Shown here piece after piece: positions 1-5,131 of a DNA stretch of 5,908 nucleotides. The notes under the pieces are model-generated. The model was given only the letters and a program-made list of their open reading frames with translations, made no database searches and was not told where the DNA came from. Numbering within the stretch: the first letter of the stretch is position 1; each line of letters starts with the position of its first letter. The DNA comes from Trueperaceae bacterium (GTDB taxonomy: Bacteria; Deinococcota; Deinococci; Deinococcales; Trueperaceae): contig JARGGE010000193.1 of assembly GCA_029210865.1 (NCBI GenBank), positions 1-5,908 of the forward strand, given 5' to 3'. The position numbers and the translations under genes were made by a program.

Positions 1-300
1 GTGGCAGTGCGGCATCCAGTGCAGGTCGATGCCGATCAGGCGCGGCTTCTGCTTCGCGAGGAAGCGCGGCACGTCGAAGCGCCGGTCCTGGAGCATCCGC
101 AGCGCCAGGTTGGCGATGCGCACGCGCATGCCGCGCTCCTCGAGGTAGCCGGCCATCGTCAGGAAGCCGATGGGGTAGAGCTCGAACATGACGGACGACG
201 GCACCATGTCGCTGACGGGGCCGTACAGGATCGACTTCTCGCGGAAGTCGTACACGCTGGGCGCGTGGAGCAAGAGCAGGTCGAGCGGCTTCCTAGGCAT
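1..300 (-). CDS. B12-binding domain/radical SAM protein, N-terminal part (Ta0216-like)
   Basis: The first 100 residues are visible; the rest lies beyond the left edge. The N-terminus opens with a hydrophobic beta strand and a loop (MPRKPLDLLLLHAPSVYDF), followed by YGPVSDMVPSS, a YPIGFLTMAGYLEERG helix and IGIDLHWMPH near residues 91-99. This is the pattern I recognise from the cobalamin-binding Rossmann domain that precedes the radical SAM domain in the Ta0216-type family. Such proteins typically use cobalamin and a 4Fe-4S cluster with S-adenosylmethionine for methyl transfer or other radical chemistry; the substrate is unknown here. The Cys motif (CxxxCxxC) would lie outside the window, so the radical SAM part is inferred. 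The ATG is supported by a GGAGGA nine bases upstream. The gene starts 27 bases after the histidine kinase stop on the same strand, so it is probably co-transcribed with it. Confidence 0.7.
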   Translation of the reverse strand, partial: MPRKPLDLLLLHAPSVYDFREKSILYGPVSDMVPSSVMFELYPIGFLTMAGYLEERGMRVRIANLALRMLQDRRFDVPRFLAKQKPRLIGIDLHWMPHCH

Positions 301-309
301 GCGGTGGGG

Positions 310-315
310 TCCTCC
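310..315 (-). promoter_or_regulatory. Shine-Dalgarno of the radical SAM gene
   Basis: GGAGGA on the minus strand, nine bases before the ATG at 300-298. It fixes that start and lies in the 27-base gap after the histidine kinase stop. No terminator-like hairpin is visible in this gap, so read-through from the stressosome operon is likely. Confidence 0.7.
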
Positions 316-327
316 GGCAGCGGTACG

Positions 328-2505
328 TCACGACTCAGGGTCACCCGGTGCAGGGCTCGGCACCATGCGCGAATGTCCCACGTCGACGTCGGATTTTGCG
401 GCGTCGGCAGCGTCGAGCTCGAGGGCGGCGTAGAGGGCACGGTGTTCGTCGGCGAGGGCGTCGGCGTCGGCGTCGATGGTGGAGGAAGGAGCGCCGTCGT
501 GCAACGCGCGCTCGAGCGCCTCGGCGGCGTCGGCGAGCACGCCGGCCCCCAGGCAGCTGGCGACGCCGCGCAACGTGTGGGCGAGGCGCTCGGCCGTGGC
601 TGCGTCGCCGGCCGCGAGCGCCTGGGCGATCTTCGCTGGCGCGTCGCGCTGGTCGTCGAGGAAGCGGCCCAGCAGGTCGAGGAACAGGTCGGGGCGGCCG
701 CGCGTGAAGCGCAGCCCGCGCTCGACGTCGAGGCCGGCGACGTGGCGGGGGAGGGTGGGGGTCTCGGGGCTGGACGGTGCGGACTCGCCAGGGCGGGCCG
801 CGGGTTCGGGGTGGGCCGGCGCGACCACGGCGCCGTCGTTTCCGTTCTCGGCGCCGGCCGGCACGGCCGCCGGCGCCGTCGCCGCGGCCCCCGCCGCCGG
901 CAGCCACGCCCGCAGCGCGCGCCACAGGTCCTCGGGTTCGATCGGTTTGGTCACGACGTCGTTCATGCCCGCCGCCAGGTAGCGCTCGCGGTCGTCGGCG
1001 AGGGCGTTCGCGGTCGTCGCCACGATCGGCGGGTCGTGCAGCCCGAGCTCCCCGCGGAGCACGCGGGTGGCCGACAGCCCGTCCACCACCGGCATCTGCA
1101 CGTCCATCAGCACCAGGTCGAAGCGCTCGCGCTGCAGCAGGGCGAGCGCCTCGCGACCGTCGCCGGCGAGCGTGGGGTGCAGCCCCACCTCGTCGAGCAG
1201 CGCCGTGGCGACCTCCCGGTTCACGGCGTTGTCCTCGACCACCAGCACCTGCAGCGCGGCGTCGAAGCGGGGTGGCACGCCCGACGCGGCGACGTCCGCG
1301 GCACGCTCCGCGTCCGTGGCCGGGACCACCACGGCGTGCCCGAGGCGCGCGGTGAACCAGAAGGTCGACCCCTCGCCCGGCGTGCTCTCGACGCCGATCT
1401 CGCCGCCCATCAGCTCGGCAAGGCTCTTGCTGATGGCGAGGCCCAGCCCCGTGCCCCCGTAGCGGCGCGTGATCGTGGCGTCGGCCTGCGCGAAGCTGGT
1501 GAAGAGCCCGGCGCGTTGCGCCGCCGTGAGGCCGATGCCGGTGTCGTGCACCGCGAAGCGCAGCAGCGCCCCATCGCCGTCGACCGCCAGCGGCGCCACC
1601 GACAGCGCGACCGCGCCCTCGGCGGTGAACTTCACCGCGTTGCTCACGAGGTTCACCAGCACCTGCCGCAGCCGCAGCGCGTCGCCGGCGACCGCAGCTG
1701 GCACGCCGTCGGCGACCGTGTAGCTGAGGCGCAGCCCCTTGGCCGCCGCGGCGTCGCCCACCAGCGTCACCGCCTCTTCGAGCATGCGCCGGACGTCGAG
1801 GACGCCGATCTCGAGCTCGACCTTGCCGGCCGCCAGCTTGGAGACGTCGAGCACGTCGTCGATGACGCCGAGCAGGTGCCGCGACGACAGCTCGACCTTC
1901 TCGAGGTAGCCGCGCTGCTCGGACGTGAGGTCGGTCCGCAGGGCCAGTCGGTTCATCCCCAGGATCGCGTTCATGGGGGTGCGGATCTCGTGGCTCATGG
2001 TGGCCAGGAACTGCGCCTTCGCCTCGCCCGCCTCGCGCGCCTCGGCGGTGCTGCGCCGGAGCGCCTCGTTGCTGGCCTCGAGGCGCGCGAAGAGCTCCTC
2101 GCGCGAGCGCGCCTCGAGCACGGCGCGCGCCCGTGCGAGCCCGTCGGGCGTCACCGCCGGCACCCGCAGGGGGAAGCGCAGGACCCGGTGGCGGTCGTCG
2201 CGGCCCTTCGTCCGGCGGGGGGTGGGGCCGGGGGCCGGCGCGTCGGCCTCGTCCCAGGCGAACGCGAACTGGAGCACCGGGTCGCCGGCGGCGTCGACGG
2301 CCACGGCGACGCGGCCTCCGCGCGCGTGCCCTTCGACCCAGCGCGCCAGGTCGGAGACCTCGCCGGCGACGCGTGCGGCCATGTCGCGATCGCTGCCGAG
2401 CGCGCGTGCCGCGTCGAAGGCCTTGCGGCGCACGCGGGCCCGTTCGCCCGCCCCGAGCGCCAGCGTGCCCAGGTCGGTGACCGCCGCGGCCGCGCGGTCG
2501 CTCAC
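328..2505 (-). CDS. Cytosolic hybrid histidine kinase with receiver and HPt domains
   Basis: A 725-residue ATP-dependent sensor kinase for a multistep phosphorelay; no membrane segment or signal peptide is seen. Order of parts: residues 1-100 resemble a degenerate RsbT-like GHKL fold; 126-165 is probably a coiled coil; the HisKA H-box has the phospho-acceptor H172 in SHEIRTP. The HATPase follows with N-box N289, G1 motif DTGIG (321-325), F-box LFTSF (334-338) and G2 motif GGTGLGL (350-356). The receiver spans about 418-535, with acidic residues E424/D425, phospho-acceptor D468 (LMDVQMP), T498 and K520. An Ala/Pro-rich linker (about 536-588) leads to an HPt domain (about 591-695) with H643 in LAHTLRGVAS. 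Three GGCGTC repeats at 457-474 encode an Asp-Ala run near the C-terminus. The GTG start overlaps the upstream stop as GTGA and has no clear Shine-Dalgarno, so it probably relies on translational coupling. No PAS or GAF sensor is recognised, and the partner response regulator is not in the window. The domain assignment is strong; the role as stressosome output is inferred from position. Confidence 0.95.
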   Translation of the reverse strand: MSDRAAAAVTDLGTLALGAGERARVRRKAFDAARALGSDRDMAARVAGEVSDLARWVEGHARGGRVAVAVDAAGDPVLQFAFAWDEADAPAPGPTPRRTKGRDDRHRVLRFPLRVPAVTPDGLARARAVLEARSREELFARLEASNEALRRSTAEAREAGEAKAQFLATMSHEIRTPMNAILGMNRLALRTDLTSEQRGYLEKVELSSRHLLGVIDDVLDVSKLAAGKVELEIGVLDVRRMLEEAVTLVGDAAAAKGLRLSYTVADGVPAAVAGDALRLRQVLVNLVSNAVKFTAEGAVALSVAPLAVDGDGALLRFAVHDTGIGLTAAQRAGLFTSFAQADATITRRYGGTGLGLAISKSLAELMGGEIGVESTPGEGSTFWFTARLGHAVVVPATDAERAADVAASGVPPRFDAALQVLVVEDNAVNREVATALLDEVGLHPTLAGDGREALALLQRERFDLVLMDVQMPVVDGLSATRVLRGELGLHDPPIVATTANALADDRERYLAAGMNDVVTKPIEPEDLWRALRAWLPAAGAAATAPAAVPAGAENGNDGAVVAPAHPEPAARPGESAPSSPETPTLPRHVAGLDVERGLRFTRGRPDLFLDLLGRFLDDQRDAPAKIAQALAAGDAATAERLAHTLRGVASCLGAGVLADAAEALERALHDGAPSSTIDADADALADEHRALYAALELDAADAAKSDVDVGHSRMVPSPAPGDPES

Positions 2506-3593
2506 TGGCGCCACCGCACGACCAGGCACGCTGCATCGTCGTGGTGCTTGCCGTGCTCGGTCACCAGGGCGTCGGCGATGGCGGCGGCGTCGCGGTCGGC
2601 CAGCGTCGTGCCGGCGCGAGCGCCCCGCGCCGCGAGCGCCTCGGGGAGCGTGCTCGGGAGCCCGTCGGTCCACAGCAGCACCAGGTCGCCCGCGTGCAGC
2701 GGCGCGCGCTGGACGAAGGGCGTCGGCCAGCGGCGGCCGAGGATGCCGTCGCGGGAGACCCCGGTGAAGCGCTGGCGCCCGCTGACCGCCGCGCGCACGT
2801 TGCCCACGGCCAGGTACCGCAGCTCGTCGCGGCGCGCGTCGAGCAGCGCCAGCCCGACGGCGGCCCCGACCGTGCCGACGCTGGCCTCGTGCAGAAGGTG
2901 CAGCAGGCCGGCGACGTCGTCGGGGTCGGGGGCGTACGCGACGTGCTCCCGCAGCCGGTGGGTCAGGTCGAGCGCCACCGCGTTCGCCGCGGACCCGTGG
3001 CCGGTGGCGTCGACGATCGCGAGGACCAGCCGCTCGTCGCGCTCGACGATCGCGACGTGGTCGCCGCCGGCGCGGTGGCCGTCGCGCGCGCGCACGGTGG
3101 CGGCCGCCTGCCAGGTCGGTCCGGCGGCGTGCAGACGAAGCGTCGCGTCCTCGACGCGCTCCGCGGCGCTGCGCGCGGCGGGGCGGCCGCTCCAGCGCTT
3201 GCGCACGGTGACGGTGGTGCCGCCGCCCGGGGTGGTGCCGATGTCGAGCTCGTCGGCCATGCGTCGGACGCCGGGCAGGCCGAGCCCGAGGGTGCGGCCG
3301 CTGCTGTAGTGGTCGGTGAGGGCGAGCGCGACGTCGGCGATGCCGGGACCGGCGTCGCGGGCGGTGATCTCGACCCCCGCCGCACCGGCGTCGCGCAGCC
3401 GGCGCAGCTCGAGGGTGCCGCGGTCGGCGTACTTGAGCACGTTGGAACCGAGCTCGCTGACGATCGTCGCCACCACCGAGCGTTCGAGGTCGCTCGCGCC
3501 GCGCAGCAGCATGGAGCGTTGGCAACGGAGCACCGCGAGCTGCAGGTCGAGCGGCCGTGCGATCTCGAAGCGCTCGTGCTCCACGGCGATCAT
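2502..3593 (-). CDS. RsbT-like kinase fused to RsbX-like PP2C phosphatase
   Basis: A 363-residue protein joining the two opposing enzymes of the stressosome. Residues 1-133 form an RsbT-type GHKL serine/threonine kinase: N-box SELGSN (46-51, ATP/Mg ligand N51), G1 motif DAGPGI (80-85) and G2-like GLGLPGVRRM (103-112), the last typical of RsbT and its kin. RsbT phosphorylates STAS proteins RsbR and RsbS. Residues 160-363 are a SpoIIE/RsbX-type PP2C phosphatase: GGD (D178), DATGHG (195-200), LWTDG (D310) and HDDAACLV (D352/D353) supply the metal-binding Asp residues. RsbX resets the stressosome by dephosphorylating RsbR and RsbS. The length is about that of separate RsbT and RsbX plus a short linker. 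The ATG overlaps the RsbS stop as ATGA and only a weak GAG precedes it, indicating translational coupling. Database names such as 'ATP-binding SpoIIE family phosphatase' would also fit. Position directly after rsbS supports the RsbT/RsbX reading over an RsbW/RsbU pair. Confidence 0.88.
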   Translation of the reverse strand: MIAVEHERFEIARPLDLQLAVLRCQRSMLLRGASDLERSVVATIVSELGSNVLKYADRGTLELRRLRDAGAAGVEITARDAGPGIADVALALTDHYSSGRTLGLGLPGVRRMADELDIGTTPGGGTTVTVRKRWSGRPAARSAAERVEDATLRLHAAGPTWQAAATVRARDGHRAGGDHVAIVERDERLVLAIVDATGHGSAANAVALDLTHRLREHVAYAPDPDDVAGLLHLLHEASVGTVGAAVGLALLDARRDELRYLAVGNVRAAVSGRQRFTGVSRDGILGRRWPTPFVQRAPLHAGDLVLLWTDGLPSTLPEALAARGARAGTTLADRDAAAIADALVTEHGKHHDDAACLVVRWRQ

Positions 3594-4066
3594 CGCTCGC
3601 CGTCGGGGGGCTTCGCGACCGGCGTGCCGCCGTCCGCCGCCTGGGCGTCGCGGCCGTCGCCGCTGGTCGTCGCGTCCTCGTCCGCCTCGCGGGCCAGCGC
3701 CGCGAGCGCGTCCTCGAGGGTGCCGAACGCCGTGAAGGCGCTGGCGTCGAGGCCGGCGTCGACCACGTAGCCGACGATGCCGGCCGAGAGCCCGACCAAC
3801 AGCGGCCGCACCCCCAACCAGGCGGCCGTGCGCGCCACCGCGGTGAGGTCGCGGAACTCCTGCGCGTCGATGACGTCCAGGCCGGACGCCTCGAAGACCA
3901 CCGAACGAACGCGCTCGCGCCGCACCCGCTCGAGCAGGTCGGTGCGCAGCGCGCGCAGCGTACCGTCGTCGAGCTCGCGCGGCAGCGTGACCACCAGCGC
4001 CCGCCCCACTCGGGTGGTGGTGGGGCCGCGGTCGCCGGTCCAGCCTTCGCCGTGCGCGTCGCCCAC
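3590..4066 (-). CDS. RsbS-like single-domain STAS protein, phospho-site Ser replaced by Ala
   Basis: A 158-residue protein with one STAS domain at about residues 20-125: first strand RALVVTLP (22-29), ELDDGTLRALRTDLLERV as in RsbS, central strand SVVFEASGLDVID (55-67), then LLVGLSAGIVGYVVDAGL (89-106). RsbS forms the stressosome core with RsbR and holds RsbT until it is phosphorylated. In RsbS the IDS motif carries the phosphorylated Ser (S59 in Bacillus subtilis); here it reads IDA, with Ala at residue 68. A 30-residue tail rich in Asp, Gly and Ala (about 127-158) exceeds the usual RsbS length and looks disordered. Start choice is uncertain. GTG at 4066 leaves 8 bases after the RsbR stop; a CTG at 4078 would overlap that stop as CTGA, and a GTG at 4009 would begin right at the first strand. 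None has a strong Shine-Dalgarno. Position between rsbR and the RsbT fusion is the main support for RsbS. Confidence 0.8.
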   Translation of the reverse strand: MGDAHGEGWTGDRGPTTTRVGRALVVTLPRELDDGTLRALRTDLLERVRRERVRSVVFEASGLDVIDAQEFRDLTAVARTAAWLGVRPLLVGLSAGIVGYVVDAGLDASAFTAFGTLEDALAALAREADEDATTSGDGRDAQAADGGTPVAKPPDGER

Positions 4067-4074
4067 GGCCGCGC

Positions 4075-5004
4075 TCAGGGGCGCTCGGGCCGCAGGCGCG
4101 CACCGTCGCCGACCAGCTCCAGCGCGATCTCGAAGGCGTCGCGCAGGGTGGCCGTGGTGCGGATCTGGCCGATGCCGACGCCCAGCTCCACCATGGTGAA
4201 GGCGATCTCGGGCGAGATGCCCGAGACGATCGCCTCGCACCCCATGAGCCTCGTCGCCTGGGTGATCTTGACGAGCTGGTTCGCGACCGCCGTGTCGACC
4301 GTGCGCACGCCGCTGATGTCGAGCATGAAGACCTTGGTGCGCGTCTCGCTGATCATCGAGAGCGTCTTGGTCATGATCTCCTGGGTGCGGCTGGAGTCGA
4401 GCACGCCGATCAGCGGCAGGAGCAGGATCCCCTCCCAGATGGGGGTCACCGGCGTCGCCTGCTCCAAGAGCGCCTCGCTGCGCGCCTCGAGGCGGGCGTT
4501 CTCCTCGGCCGCGCGCTCGGCCTCCTGGCGCTGGGTGGCGTGGATCTGGTCGAGCACCAGGTGGGTGTCGAGGAAGATCAGCTTCTCGATCGCCGCCGCC
4601 ATCGCCTCGAGGCGCTCCGGCGTCGGGCGGACGGCGGCCAGCCGCTCGCGCAGCAGCTTGTCGGACATGAACATGCCGGCCAGGTAGATGACGTTCGGCA
4701 GGTCGATGCGGCCGTGCACCGCGCCCACGTGGCGCCGCGCGGCGAGGTAGCGGTCGTCGATCGCGCCGGAGAAGAAGGTGCTCCAGTGGCGCACCTGGTG
4801 GCGTTGCACGTGGGCGAGGAGCTCCTCGGCGCTGCCGAAGAAGGTCTCGAACTCCTCGTGCTGGCGCAACCAGCCGTACCAATCCTGGACGAAACCCTCG
4901 ATCTGCGGGACCAGGTGCGTGCCCGCTTCGCGGAACAGGTCCAGGTCGGCGTCCGTGACGTCGAACTTGGCCAACACGGCGGCGCGGTCGAGCGGTGGGT
5001 TCAT
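4075..5004 (-). CDS. RsbR-like stressosome sensor: protoglobin plus STAS domain
   Basis: A 309-residue soluble protein. Residues about 10-155 form a globin-coupled-sensor (protoglobin) fold: DLDLFREAGTHLVPQIEGFV, then DWYGWL with Y43 in the place of the distal B10 Tyr, and VHGRIDLPNVIY (96-107), where H97 matches the proximal heme His of the HxRIGL motif in HemAT-type sensors. An acidic, helical linker (about 155-185) leads to the STAS domain (about 187-300), which contains PLIGVLDSSRTQEIM, MLDISGVRTVDTAVANQL and GISPEIAFTMVELGV. T238 and T270 stand where RsbR proteins carry their two RsbT-phosphorylated Thr residues (T171 and T205 in B. subtilis RsbRA). In the stressosome the N-terminal domains form the sensing turrets and the STAS domains build the core with RsbS. 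The ATG is set by GAGGAG seven bases upstream. This is the first gene of the R-S-TX-kinase operon. Heme binding is predicted from two residues and context only; several RsbR paralogues have heme-free globin folds. Confidence 0.9.
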   Translation of the reverse strand: MNPPLDRAAVLAKFDVTDADLDLFREAGTHLVPQIEGFVQDWYGWLRQHEEFETFFGSAEELLAHVQRHQVRHWSTFFSGAIDDRYLAARRHVGAVHGRIDLPNVIYLAGMFMSDKLLRERLAAVRPTPERLEAMAAAIEKLIFLDTHLVLDQIHATQRQEAERAAEENARLEARSEALLEQATPVTPIWEGILLLPLIGVLDSSRTQEIMTKTLSMISETRTKVFMLDISGVRTVDTAVANQLVKITQATRLMGCEAIVSGISPEIAFTMVELGVGIGQIRTTATLRDAFEIALELVGDGARLRPERP

Positions 5005-5011
5005 CGGCGGG

Positions 5012-5017
5012 CTCCTC
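5012..5017 (-). promoter_or_regulatory. Shine-Dalgarno of the rsbR-like gene
   Basis: GAGGAG on the minus strand, seven bases before the ATG at 5004-5002. It is the strongest ribosome site in the operon; the three following genes have weak or no such site and appear to be translationally coupled. Confidence 0.75.
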
Positions 5018-5034
5018 GGTCTAGGTACAGGGCA

Positions 5035-5054
5035 GCCGGCCCGTGAGGGCCGGC
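5035..5054. repeat. Perfect 8-bp inverted repeat (hairpin) in the rsbR leader
   Basis: GCCGGCCC, a four-base loop (GTGA on the plus strand) and GGGCCGGC form a perfect GC-only stem. It lies between the glycoside hydrolase stop and the rsbR-like start, 30 bases before the ATG. No T-tract follows on either strand, so it is a poor match to a Rho-independent terminator. It could end transcription of the hydrolase gene, shape the rsbR 5' leader, or be a protein-binding site. Confidence 0.5.
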
Positions 5055-5056
5055 CG

Positions 5057-5074
5057 CGGTCACGTCGCTGACCG
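5057..5074. promoter_or_regulatory. Operator-like dyad CGGTCA-N6-TGACCG
   Basis: Two perfect 6-base half sites separated by six bases, just downstream of the proposed -10 box, so it would cover the expected transcription start of the stressosome operon. Such an 18-bp dyad suits a dimeric repressor or activator; no cognate regulator is encoded in the window. An RNA hairpin is the alternative reading. Confidence 0.35.
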
Positions 5075-5076
5075 AA

Positions 5077-5085
5077 TTCATACCA
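5077..5085 (-). promoter_or_regulatory. Possible extended -10 promoter for the stressosome operon
   Basis: On the minus strand the sequence TGGTATGAAT combines a TG dinucleotide, one base, and TATGAA (four of six to TATAAT). It sits in the only AT-richer patch of the intergenic region, about 73 bases before the rsbR ATG. No convincing -35 box is seen 16-18 bases upstream. It is offered as the best candidate, with low confidence. Confidence 0.3.
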
Positions 5086-5131
5086 CGCAGGTCATGTTTC
5101 CGTCCGTGGCGCCGCACCCCGCGTTCGCGCG

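Noticed and set aside
457..474. Three tandem copies of GGCGTC
   Set aside because: It is explained by an Asp-Ala run inside the kinase coding sequence and is too short to suggest a repeat element.
1..3309. A continuous plus-strand open frame of 1102 codons
   Set aside because: It runs antisense to genes with complete catalytic motifs. Its translation is Arg/Ala/Gly/His-rich without recognisable domains, and such frames arise easily opposite high-GC genes.
2506..3525. Upstream extension of the histidine kinase frame, giving 1065 residues
   Set aside because: The extra 340 residues are out of frame with the RsbT-RsbX gene and are mostly Arg/Ala/Pro low-complexity. The GTG overlapping the RsbX stop is the natural start.
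2541..3770. A plus-strand open frame of 409 codons
   Set aside because: It is opposite the RsbT-RsbX and RsbS genes, shows no domain pattern and has no ribosome site.
4067..4882. Upstream extension of the RsbS frame to 430 residues
   Set aside because: The extension is a shifted-frame shadow of the RsbR gene, rich in Arg/Gly/Ala, and the STAS domain begins only after the RsbR stop.
5075..5100. A sigma-B-like promoter (GTTTAA...GGGTAT) or an ECF-type GGAAC box
   Set aside because: TGGTAT partly matches the sigma-B -10 and GGAAAC partly matches an ECF -35, but neither has a partner box at proper spacing.
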